DNA of 64,000 bases from Verrucomicrobiaceae bacterium (lineage in GTDB: Bacteria; Verrucomicrobiota; Verrucomicrobiia; Verrucomicrobiales; Verrucomicrobiaceae): NCBI GenBank assembly GCA_016795465.1, contig JAEUHK010000031.1, positions 1-64,000 of the forward strand, in the 5' to 3' direction. Positions 1 through 7,255 of this stretch are shown one piece after another (the first letter of the stretch is position 1; each line of letters opens with the position of its first letter). The notes below the pieces were generated by a model. It was given only the letters and a program-made list of their open reading frames with translations, did no database searches and was not told the origin of the DNA. The position numbers and the translations under genes are program-made.

Positions 1-47
1 ATGCGAACAACACTCCCCAAATCTCCACTTGCGACAGATAGAACTTC

Positions 48-78
48 TTTAGCGTGTGGTGGCTTTTGGCACGCTAAA
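48..78. repeat. Palindromic intergenic element
   Basis: Inverted arms TTTAGCGTG and CACGCTAAA surround a 13-base loop, downstream of the sulfatase gene that ends at 148. A nearby direct repeat (GCGAACAACACTCC at 4-17 and GTGAACAACATACTCC at 81-96) frames it. It resembles the other palindromic elements of this window in arrangement but not in sequence. Nothing else is recognisable in bases 1-147. Confidence 0.5.
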
Positions 79-147
79 GCGTGAACAACATACTCCAGAC
101 GCGCCTTGCAAGATCAGCGCGCCTTGGGTTTTCAAACACGGCCTAAT

Positions 148-2145
148 TCAGCGGGCGGTCTGCACGCCGCGCAGCCCCACCTCGCCATCAAACGCGATGA
201 AGTTCGCCTGCGCCTTCTCGGCGGCGAAAACGGGATGTTTGGCCTTCGTCGTCGTTCCGGCGCATTCGACAGTCAGTTCGTCGTTTTGGAAGGTAAGGCG
301 CACGTTGAGCCATTCGCTCGTTTTGAACTTCACCCGCGTTTTGCCCAGCGGCACCGTTTGATCGGCATTTTCGCCCTTCGACGGATTCTTCGCGATGTCC
401 ACGAACGCCCGTGACAGCACCACGCGGAAGCTGTGCGCATTGTCCGCGGTGTGAAGGCGCAGCGAATGACGATCCGCCTCGCCAAGCTTGATCTCGAACT
501 CCAACACGCCGTTTTGCATCTTCAGCGGTCCGGTGAACGGCGCGCCTTTGTCGCCTGCTTTCGCAAACCAGGCCCCCTCGCGCTGCGTCCAGCCTTTGAA
601 CTTCGTCAAATCGACCGGCTCCGCATTCTTCAAGGGCGGCAGCGGCTCAAACGCGGCCTTCGGCTTCACGCCTGCGGGCGGGAGTTCGCGGCTGTAGCCG
701 CCATCGCGGTAGCGATTCAGCAACGCTTCGAGCTCTTTGACCACTTCAGGATGCGCTGCGGAGATTTCCTTCTCTTCCGCGATGTCGTTTTTCAGATCAA
801 ACAGCATGCGCTGATACTGCGCGGTGTGCGCTTTCCTCGCCGCAGGCTTCACGTCATCGGCTGGAACACCTTCGATCCATTTGTGCGAACCTTTGCGGAT
901 CGCAAAGACGCCATCCGCGCTGTGCACGATCACATCCGGCCGCAGCGAGCCTTCATATTTTTCGCCCAGCCAGGCCTTCGAGATGTCGTGACTGTCCTCC
1001 GCACCTTCACTGACCTTCGGCAAAGCATAGCCGGTGATCTTCGCCACGCTGGCCAACGTATCGACAATGCTGATCGTCTCATCACACACCGTGCCCGCCG
1101 GCACATGACCGGGCCAGCGCACGAGGTAAGGCACACGGAAGCCGCCCTCCCACACATCATGCTTGCCACCGCGGAAGGGTCCGACGGGCTTGAGGCCGGC
1201 CTTTTGCGCATCCGTTTGCACGAGGTTTGCGTTCTCCGGCTTGTTCACGCCACCGTTGTCGCTGGTGAAGATGACGAGCGTGTCCTTGGCGAAGCCTTTT
1301 TGCTCCAGCACATCGAGCACACGGCCCACGCTGAGGTCGAGATCGCTGATGAAGTCGCAAAACGGCCCGCCCTTGCTTTTGCCCGCCGTGCCCTTCGAGG
1401 GCGTGATGGGGTTGTGCACGGCCACCGGCGTGAAATAGACGAAGAAGGGCTTCTCCGCGCTCTGCTGGCCGATCCAGTTCACGATCTTGTCCGTGAGCGT
1501 CTCCATCACGTTTTCATCCACGCGCTTCGGCGCGTTCAAATCGAGCGTTTTGACCGCTTTGCCCTTCTGCTGGCCCATCGTGACATATGGTGGACTCGGC
1601 TGCGAAGGGCTTTCCTTGTTCAAACCGAGCACCCAATGATTTTCGACATACACACCGGCCATGTCGCCATGATTGCTCGGCACACCAAAGTGGTAATCGA
1701 AGCCGATTTCGAGCGGACCGGGCTTCAGCTCCTTGGTGTAGTCACAACGCTCCGCCGTGCCGTAGCCGAGATGCCATTTGCCGACGGCGGCGCAGTTGTA
1801 GCCCTGCGATTTGAGCATCGAGGCCATCGTCAGCCGCGTCGTCTCGATGTGCAGTGGCGCCATGGTGCTCAAGACCTCGCTGATGAGCGACGTGCGCCAG
1901 CAGTAGCGGCCCGTCATCATCGAGTAACGCGTGGGCGAGCATACCGATGAAGTCGTGTTCGCATCCGTGAAGCGCCGGCCTTCTTTCGCGAGGCGGTCGA
2001 GGTTTGGCGTGCTGACCAGCTCCGGGTTCGCGCCGTAGCAACCGACGCTGCCCCAGCCGTAGTCATCACTCAGGATCACGACGACATTCGGCTTCGCGGC
2101 AAAGAGCGATGAGCAAAGGGCGAGGAAGAGAAAAGCACGTTTCAT
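148..2145 (-). CDS. Secreted sulfatase with C-terminal lectin-like domain
   Basis: Family S1 formylglycine-dependent sulfatase, expected to remove sulfate esters from polysaccharides outside the cytoplasm. The start at 2145 (MKRAFLFLALCSSLFA) gives a clean signal peptide; an ATG 11 codons upstream would put arginines before it. Visible are the metal-binding DD near residues 27-28, the C-S-P-T-R motif at 69-73 whose cysteine is the formylglycine precursor, and a Sulfatase core to about residue 500. The last 150 residues look like a concanavalin-type beta-sandwich, unlike a minimal sulfatase of about 480 residues. It lies 39 bases downstream of a second sulfatase on the same strand, so they probably form one operon. 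Formylglycine-generating enzyme is not in this window. The substrate cannot be read from the sequence. Confidence 0.93.
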   Translation of the reverse strand: MKRAFLFLALCSSLFAAKPNVVVILSDDYGWGSVGCYGANPELVSTPNLDRLAKEGRRFTDANTTSSVCSPTRYSMMTGRYCWRTSLISEVLSTMAPLHIETTRLTMASMLKSQGYNCAAVGKWHLGYGTAERCDYTKELKPGPLEIGFDYHFGVPSNHGDMAGVYVENHWVLGLNKESPSQPSPPYVTMGQQKGKAVKTLDLNAPKRVDENVMETLTDKIVNWIGQQSAEKPFFVYFTPVAVHNPITPSKGTAGKSKGGPFCDFISDLDLSVGRVLDVLEQKGFAKDTLVIFTSDNGGVNKPENANLVQTDAQKAGLKPVGPFRGGKHDVWEGGFRVPYLVRWPGHVPAGTVCDETISIVDTLASVAKITGYALPKVSEGAEDSHDISKAWLGEKYEGSLRPDVIVHSADGVFAIRKGSHKWIEGVPADDVKPAARKAHTAQYQRMLFDLKNDIAEEKEISAAHPEVVKELEALLNRYRDGGYSRELPPAGVKPKAAFEPLPPLKNAEPVDLTKFKGWTQREGAWFAKAGDKGAPFTGPLKMQNGVLEFEIKLGEADRHSLRLHTADNAHSFRVVLSRAFVDIAKNPSKGENADQTVPLGKTRVKFKTSEWLNVRLTFQNDELTVECAGTTTKAKHPVFAAEKAQANFIAFDGEVGLRGVQTAR

Positions 2146-2184
2146 GGCCGCGCGAGAACGGCGAAACCGGCGGCGCATTTCATC

Positions 2185-3570
2185 TCACTTCACGAGAATC
2201 TCCCGCTCGGTGGCATCGATCTCCGCTTCCCAGGCTTTGAGACGCTTCTGGAGGTCTTCGACGATTTCAGGATGCTGATAGCCGAGGTTCGTGCGCTCGC
2301 CGATGTCGGCTTCGAGGTCGAAGAGCAGTTCCATCGTGTTGCCATCGTTGATGTACTTCCATTTGCCGTGGCGGATGGCCTTCTGCTTGCGGTTCGAGCG
2401 GTCAATGCGCCAGAAGAAGGTGCGGTCGATGGGCTTGGTGTCGCTGGTGAGCAGCGGGAGGAGGTCGATGCCATCGAGGGGCTTTTCATTGTTCGTAGTT
2501 CCGCCTTTAGGCGGCTCAGAACCGGCTAAAGCCGGGACTACAGAACGAGCAGCGGCCAGGAAGGTGGCATGCAAATCCATCGTGATGGCCATTTGCGAGG
2601 TCGTTTTGCCTTTCGGCAGCTTCGCAGGCCAGCGCATGAGGCAGGGCACGCGGATGCCGCCTTCCCAAACAGTCGCCTTGTGATGAAACAGCGGCAGATT
2701 GCGGCTGTAGCGCTCGCCGCCGTTGTCGCTGGAGAAAACGACGAGCGTGTTTTCCGCGAGCCCGGCCTTTTCGAGCTCGGCGAGGATCATGCCGACACCT
2801 TTGTCGATGCGCTCGACCATCGCTTTGTAAATGGCGCGGCTGCCGCGATGCATGTTGTCCTTCGTCACCACAGGCGTCTGCGGTGCATCTGGCGGCTGAA
2901 ATGGGGCATGCACGGCGAGATGCGGGACATAGAGGAAGAACGGCTGCTTCGCGTGCTCGCGGATGAACTTGGCCGCGCGGTCGTTGATGAGGTCGGTGAA
3001 GTAGCCTTCGAGCTTCACGGGCTTCAAACCATCCCGCAGCGCGTACGTGCCGTCGTAGTAGGCGTGACCGTAGTAATCGCAGTGGCCGAGCAATTCGCCG
3101 AAGTACTCGTCAAAGCCGCGGTTCACGGGATTGTATTCATCTTTGAAGCCGAGATGCCATTTGCCGAAAACACCGGTGGTATAGCCCGCGGCCTTCATTT
3201 TCTGCGCGAGCGTGATTTCACCCAATGGCAGGCCGAGGCCGTGAAAATCCTTCTCCGGCACCCACTCGCCCTTCACGCGGCGGAATTGCTCCACTTGATA
3301 GCCAAACGCGAACTCGATGCCGCAGCGCTGCTGCCAGCGTCCGGTCATCAAGCCGGTGCGTGTCGGCGTGCAGACCGGCGCGTTGGCGTAGAAGTCGGTG
3401 AACTTCACGCCTTCCGCGGCGAGGCGGTCGATGTTCGGCGTGGCGATGTCCGTGCCGCCCATGCAGCCGAGATCGCCATAGCCAAAGTCATCGGCGAGGA
3501 TGAAGACGATGTTCGGCTGCGCCGCGGAAAGCGAGGCACAGAGGGCGAGAAGGATGAGCAGGAAGCGCAT
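2185..3570 (-). CDS. Secreted sulfatase
   Basis: A second S1 sulfatase (461 residues) upstream of the first and probably cotranscribed. The start at 3570 opens the signal peptide MRFLLILLALCASLSA; the frame stays open about 700 bases further upstream but runs antisense through the hpt gene, so that extension is rejected. The cysteine motif is C-T-P-T-R at 67-71 and the metal-binding ADD is at 26-28. The protein is of normal family length except for an insert around residues 341-360, encoded by a palindromic repeat (2491-2548) that stays in frame. Whether this loop is tolerated in the fold is not known; it lies far from the formylglycine motif in sequence. Confidence 0.93.
   Translation of the reverse strand: MRFLLILLALCASLSAAQPNIVFILADDFGYGDLGCMGGTDIATPNIDRLAAEGVKFTDFYANAPVCTPTRTGLMTGRWQQRCGIEFAFGYQVEQFRRVKGEWVPEKDFHGLGLPLGEITLAQKMKAAGYTTGVFGKWHLGFKDEYNPVNRGFDEYFGELLGHCDYYGHAYYDGTYALRDGLKPVKLEGYFTDLINDRAAKFIREHAKQPFFLYVPHLAVHAPFQPPDAPQTPVVTKDNMHRGSRAIYKAMVERIDKGVGMILAELEKAGLAENTLVVFSSDNGGERYSRNLPLFHHKATVWEGGIRVPCLMRWPAKLPKGKTTSQMAITMDLHATFLAAARSVVPALAGSEPPKGGTTNNEKPLDGIDLLPLLTSDTKPIDRTFFWRIDRSNRKQKAIRHGKWKYINDGNTMELLFDLEADIGERTNLGYQHPEIVEDLQKRLKAWEAEIDATEREILVK
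2491..2548. repeat. In-frame palindromic element inside a sulfatase gene
   Basis: GTTCGTAGTTCCGCC is followed by TTTAGGCGG, a short spacer, then CCGGCTAAAGCCGG and GACTACAGAACGA. Each half is itself a hairpin (CCGCCTTTAGGCGG, CCGGCTAAAGCCGG) and the two halves pair with each other imperfectly. The same type of unit lies between genes at 23005-23064 and 25131-25190. Here it is translated on the minus strand as a short loop containing SVVPALAGSEPPKGGTT. Confidence 0.8.
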
Positions 3571-3669
3571 GGCGTAGTGACGAAAGCAGCGGGCAGCTTG
3601 TTTCGGCATTCTGGTGCGGGCGCAGATACCGTTTGTCACCCCGCGGCCCCGCGTTAGAAGACCTGCGCC

Positions 3670-4218
3670 ATGCCCAAAGTCGTCACTGGAGTCTTTGCCG
3701 ATCTCGAACGCGTCCTGCTCTCCGCCGAGCAGATTCAGACGCGTGTCGCCAGCATGGCCGCGGAGCTGAATCGCGTGTTTGCCGGGCGCACGGTGAGCGT
3801 GGTGGCGCTGATGGATGGCGCGTTGTTTTTCGTGGCGGACCTTTTGCGGCACCTCGAGATGCCGGTGAGGCTCTACACGCTCAGTGCGAGCAGCTACCAA
3901 GGCGGCACGACGAGCAGCGGTGAGGTGCGGATGAACTGGCCTGCGGGCCTCGACTTCAAAGGCGCGGACGTTTTGCTGCTCGATGACATCCTCGACACCG
4001 GTCTCACGCTCAGTGTGCTGCGTGACAAGATCGCGGCGCAGCAACCGGCCACGCTGCGCACGGGTGTGCTGCTGGCGAAGAAGCGTGAACGCGTGCGCGA
4101 GGTGGTCGTGGAAGATGTTGGCTTCGAAATCGAGGACGAATTCGTCGTCGGCTACGGCATGGATTATCAGGGTCGCTTCCGCAATCTGCCCTGCATCGGC
4201 ATCCTGAACCCCGCGTGA
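3670..4218 (+). CDS. hpt: Hypoxanthine phosphoribosyltransferase
   Basis: Purine-salvage enzyme that joins hypoxanthine (and often guanine) to PRPP in the cytoplasm. The 182-residue length is normal for bacterial HPRT. The PRPP-binding loop is VLLLDDILDTGLT at 101-113, and the C-terminal purine-site strand FVVGYGMDYQGRFRN is present. It is divergent from the sulfatase operon, leaving a 99-base shared promoter region (3571-3669) in which no convincing promoter could be assigned. A MoaD-like gene follows after 4 bases, suggesting cotranscription. Confidence 0.92.
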   Translation: MPKVVTGVFADLERVLLSAEQIQTRVASMAAELNRVFAGRTVSVVALMDGALFFVADLLRHLEMPVRLYTLSASSYQGGTTSSGEVRMNWPAGLDFKGADVLLLDDILDTGLTLSVLRDKIAAQQPATLRTGVLLAKKRERVREVVVEDVGFEIEDEFVVGYGMDYQGRFRNLPCIGILNPA

Positions 4219-4222
4219 GGCC

Positions 4223-4468
4223 ATGACTGTGCGCGTGCTGTTTTTCTCGGTGCTCAAGGACATCACCGGCACGGACGAGGTGCCGGTGAGTTGCCGCGAA
4301 GGCTCAACAATGGGCGCTTTGCTCGAAACGCTCTTCGAACGCTGGCCGGGCCTTCGTGCCTGGGATGGCAGCTTGTTGCTCGCCGTGGATCAAAGCTACG
4401 TGAAGCGTGACGCGGTGCTGCACGAGGGCGCGGAGGTGGCCATCATGCCGCCGGTGCAGGGCGGCTGA
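4223..4468 (+). CDS. moaD: MoaD/ThiS-family sulfur carrier
   Basis: An 81-residue beta-grasp protein ending in Gly-Gly, the residue pair adenylated and thiocarboxylated by MoaD and ThiS proteins. Length, the FFSVLKDITG start and the PPVQGG end fit MoaD, the small subunit of molybdopterin synthase, better than the 65-residue ThiS. It follows hpt by 4 bases. No MoaE or other molybdopterin gene is nearby, so the pathway assignment rests on family resemblance only. Confidence 0.8.
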   Translation: MTVRVLFFSVLKDITGTDEVPVSCREGSTMGALLETLFERWPGLRAWDGSLLLAVDQSYVKRDAVLHEGAEVAIMPPVQGG

Positions 4469-4473
4469 GGTTT

Positions 4474-4845
4474 TCACGGCTTCCCTGCCCACAGCATGCG
4501 CACGCCGAAGACGATGAGCAGCACGCCAAAGATCTTCGTGAGGCGGTCATCGCTCATCGACTTCAGCCAACTGGCTCCAAAGTAGGCCAGCAGCGAGGAC
4601 GAGATGGCGGTGATGAGCGCCACCTGCCAGTTCACCAGGCCGGCGCGGACATTTTGCGTCGTGGCCATGAGCGCGGTGGGGATGATGATGGCCAGCGAGG
4701 TGGCCACCGCGGTCTTTTGCGGCAAACCCAGCAGCAGCACAAAGCCCGGCACCATCACCACGCCGCCACCCACGCCGCACAAGGCGGCGATGATGCCGCT
4801 GACGACGCCGATGCCGAGGCATTTCAGGATGAAGGAGGTGGTCAT
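4474..4845 (-). CDS. TauE/SafE-family permease, single half
   Basis: A hydrophobic protein of 123 residues with the N-terminal GIISGxxGxGGGxxMVP-like segment typical of TauE/SafE (here SGIIAALCGVGGGVVMVPG) and about four membrane helices. Full TauE proteins have about 250 residues in two such halves, so this is a half-length version that would need to dimerise. The start at 4845 is chosen because the preceding in-frame ATG at 4866 adds only seven residues; either is possible. Function as an organosulfur or sulfite exporter is family knowledge, not seen here. Confidence 0.8.
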   Translation of the reverse strand: MTTSFILKCLGIGVVSGIIAALCGVGGGVVMVPGFVLLLGLPQKTAVATSLAIIIPTALMATTQNVRAGLVNWQVALITAISSSLLAYFGASWLKSMSDDRLTKIFGVLLIVFGVRMLWAGKP

Positions 4846-4916
4846 GCGCGGAAAGAGCAGCGCCATGTCGAGAAGTCGAGGATAGAAGCGCCCGCCTTCG
4901 CAGGTTCTTTAGGCGC

Positions 4917-5693
4917 ATGAAGCTCCTCCGCACCCTCGCCATCGCCGCCGCGTTCGTCTTTGCCGCCTTCTCGCAAGCCGTCGCCGACCCCGTTTATGAA
5001 CTCCGCATCTACACCTGCAATGAAGGGAAGCTCGATGCGCTGCTGAAGCGCTTCCGCGATCACACGTGCAAGCTTTTCGAAAAGCACGGCATGAAGAACA
5101 TCGGCTACTGGGTGCCCGTGGATGAGAAAAACGGCTCGAAGACGACGCTGATCTATGTGTTGGAGCATGCGAGCCGCGAGGCCGCGAAGGAGAGCTTCAA
5201 GGCCTTCGGTGCTGATCCCGAGTGGCAGGCTGCCCGCAAGGCCAGCGAGGAAGGCGGCAAGATCCTCGCGAAGGCACCGGAGTCCATTTTCATGACGCCG
5301 ACGGATTACTCGCCTGCTTTGAAAATCGAGAAGAGCGGCAAGCCACGCGTCTTTGAGATGCGCACCTACACCACGCCTCCCGGCAAGCTCGATGCCCTGC
5401 ACGCCCGCTTTCGCGATCACACGATGAAGCTCTTCAGCAAGCACGGCATGAGCCACCTCGCCTACTGGACGCCGACGGATGCGGACAAAGGCGCGGGCAC
5501 GAAGCTCATCTACATCCTCGCGCACGACAGCAAAGAAGCCGGGCTCGCCTCCTTCGAGGCCTTCCGTGCTGATCCCGACTGGATCAAGGCAAAGACGGAG
5601 TCCGAGAAGGACGGCTCGCTGACCATCGAACCCCGCTCCGAAGGCGTGAAGAGCGTGTACATGACCGCGACGGACTTTTCGCCCATTCAGTGA
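4917..5693 (+). CDS. Exported NIPSNAP-domain protein (two domains)
   Basis: A signal peptide (about residues 1-22, ending AVA) is followed by two similar ferredoxin-like NIPSNAP domains, beginning VYELRIYTCNEGKLDALLKR and VFEMRTYTTPPGKLDALHAR. Both retain the conserved pattern of RFRDHT and K-HGM. NIPSNAP proteins are small alpha/beta-barrel proteins of unclear function; exported double-domain forms are common in Planctomycetota and Verrucomicrobiota. It stands alone between oppositely oriented genes. Confidence 0.9.
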   Translation: MKLLRTLAIAAAFVFAAFSQAVADPVYELRIYTCNEGKLDALLKRFRDHTCKLFEKHGMKNIGYWVPVDEKNGSKTTLIYVLEHASREAAKESFKAFGADPEWQAARKASEEGGKILAKAPESIFMTPTDYSPALKIEKSGKPRVFEMRTYTTPPGKLDALHARFRDHTMKLFSKHGMSHLAYWTPTDADKGAGTKLIYILAHDSKEAGLASFEAFRADPDWIKAKTESEKDGSLTIEPRSEGVKSVYMTATDFSPIQ

Positions 5694-5696
5694 GGT

Positions 5697-7040
5697 TTAC
5701 ATCGATGCTGAAATGCGAAGCTGCTCGGCGATCTCGTGAATGAAGCGGTAGTTCCCCGTGCTTTGCGCCACCGCAAAGGCGAGCAGCAACACCGCCACGG
5801 GCACGCCGAGGGTCTTGAACTTGTCCAGCGCCCGGCCCACGCCGACTCCCGTGATAGCGACCACGGCTGGCGTCCACGCCGCAGATTGCAGGAGACGCTC
5901 GCCGGGATCTTCCAGCGCCCCATGGAACAACACCTGCCAGCCGAGCAGCAGCAGCGCCCCTGTGGCCACGCCAGCATGCTCCGCCGCCGTGGGCAAGCCG
6001 GTGAGGCCCAGCAACATGAGGATCATCCACCCGGCCCACACCGCGTGGCGGAAATCGAGCACGAACCATTCCTCATCGACGAGCGAGACCGTGCGCCGCG
6101 TCTTCCGCTCCAGCGCCTTGCTTTGATCAAGCATCGTCGGCGTGGGAGCGAGGATGTTCGTGAAGAACACATCCTGCAGCCGCGAGACCCACGGCGTCAC
6201 CGCGGCGCGTTCTTTGGCCTGATGCAGTGTGGTCATGGAGGACTTCGCCACGTCGAAAACATCCATCTGGCTCGATTTCGGATACCACCAGCTTTGCAGC
6301 ATCATGGCACCGGTGGCCACGAGGATGAGCAGGCTCATGCTGCCGAGCACGGCGGGCACCGGCTTGAAGGAATCCGAGGTGCGCCAGCGCCACACAGCCC
6401 GGCTTACCGCCAGGATCGCCACCGGGATGAGATTCCAATGCGAGCACAGCACGGAGTAGAGCGCCGCCGCGGAGAATTCCCACCACTGCGCCCGCTTGCC
6501 GCGAGCCATGGCCGTCAGCATGCCCGTGAGGCCGAGCATGCTGAAGATCTGCACCTGCGGCACCGCGGTGAAAACCGTCGCTGTCGTCGAAAAGCCGAAA
6601 ATCGCCGCGAACATCATTGCGTTCCAAGTGTTCAGCCCGCTCCACAGCAGCAGATGGTAGAGAAAGACGACCGCCAGCGCCCCGGCGATGCCTTGCAGCG
6701 TGCCCACGGCCATCTTCTTCGCCTCGTTGGCATCTTTCGAAAACGGTCGCCAACCGGTCTCCAGCACCGCCACGGGGATGCGATGCACCAAAAGAAAGCT
6801 CGAAGCCGTTCCGGTGCCCTTGGAACCCGCATCCGCTCCCGGCAACGTGAGGTCCGCCTGCACCGCCGCCGCATTCGCCCCCATCACCACGCCATCTTTT
6901 AAATAGACGGTGGTCTTCACCAGCTCCAGATGCCCGGCGAAGAAGAAGCTGTAAAACGCCGTGAACAACAACGCCCCCATCCCGCGCCAGCGGCGGTGGA
7001 GTTTTGCGGTGAGCTTCGGATCAGTCTCGGGAACAGGCAT
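5697..7040 (-). CDS. Polytopic membrane protein of unknown function
   Basis: 447 residues with about nine hydrophobic segments, the first near residues 22-42. I do not recognise a family. It contains a soluble stretch near 85-130 and another near 280-330 that probably face one side of the membrane. The start at 7040 (MPVPETDPKL) is chosen because the frame upstream of it runs through an inverted-repeat element at 7101-7174. It is convergent with the NIPSNAP gene, with only 3 bases between the stop codons, and divergent from the large gene at 7256. Confidence 0.75.
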   Translation of the reverse strand: MPVPETDPKLTAKLHRRWRGMGALLFTAFYSFFFAGHLELVKTTVYLKDGVVMGANAAAVQADLTLPGADAGSKGTGTASSFLLVHRIPVAVLETGWRPFSKDANEAKKMAVGTLQGIAGALAVVFLYHLLLWSGLNTWNAMMFAAIFGFSTTATVFTAVPQVQIFSMLGLTGMLTAMARGKRAQWWEFSAAALYSVLCSHWNLIPVAILAVSRAVWRWRTSDSFKPVPAVLGSMSLLILVATGAMMLQSWWYPKSSQMDVFDVAKSSMTTLHQAKERAAVTPWVSRLQDVFFTNILAPTPTMLDQSKALERKTRRTVSLVDEEWFVLDFRHAVWAGWMILMLLGLTGLPTAAEHAGVATGALLLLGWQVLFHGALEDPGERLLQSAAWTPAVVAITGVGVGRALDKFKTLGVPVAVLLLAFAVAQSTGNYRFIHEIAEQLRISASM

Positions 7041-7100
7041 GCGGCCGGAAATGAAACCGATGCGGGACGTGGGTGCCAGTTTGTTTTGCGAGAGATCGGC

Positions 7101-7174
7101 GATGGAGCAGTGGAGTGATGGAGTCATGGCGATGCTGGCTTGGCCCCATCACTCCAATACTCCACGACTCCATC
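7101..7174. repeat. Inverted heptad repeat (TGGAGTG type)
   Basis: Two 29-base arms, 7101-7129 and 7146-7174, are close inverted copies built from TGGAGTR units, separated by 16 bases. The same element type recurs at 23113-23172 and about 25243-25302. It lies in the divergent promoter region between the genes starting at 7040 and 7256. Confidence 0.8.
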
Positions 7175-7255
7175 CGCCCTGCGTCCCCGCCTTTTCCCTG
7201 CCGCGCCCAATTTTATCTCTGGCACCGGCGTTCTTCTCCGCGCACAATTCCGCCC

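Noticed and set aside
433..1950. A 505-codon open frame on the plus strand opposite the first sulfatase gene
   Set aside because: Antisense to a sulfatase with signal peptide and catalytic motif. The frame is open because of GC-rich codon bias; the protein is Arg/His-rich without domains.
2099..2140. Possible heptad pattern (GCAAAGR/GCGATGA) in the signal peptide of the first sulfatase
   Set aside because: Similar codons for Leu, Ala and Ser could produce it; the unit identity is low compared with the arrays at 11146 and 13595.
3571..4272. Upstream extension of the second sulfatase gene
   Set aside because: It would be antisense to hpt and put more than 200 residues before a perfect signal peptide.
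7073..7255. Upstream extension of the DUF4175-like gene
   Set aside because: These 61 codons run through the inverted heptad element at 7101-7174, and the resulting N-terminus lacks family resemblance.
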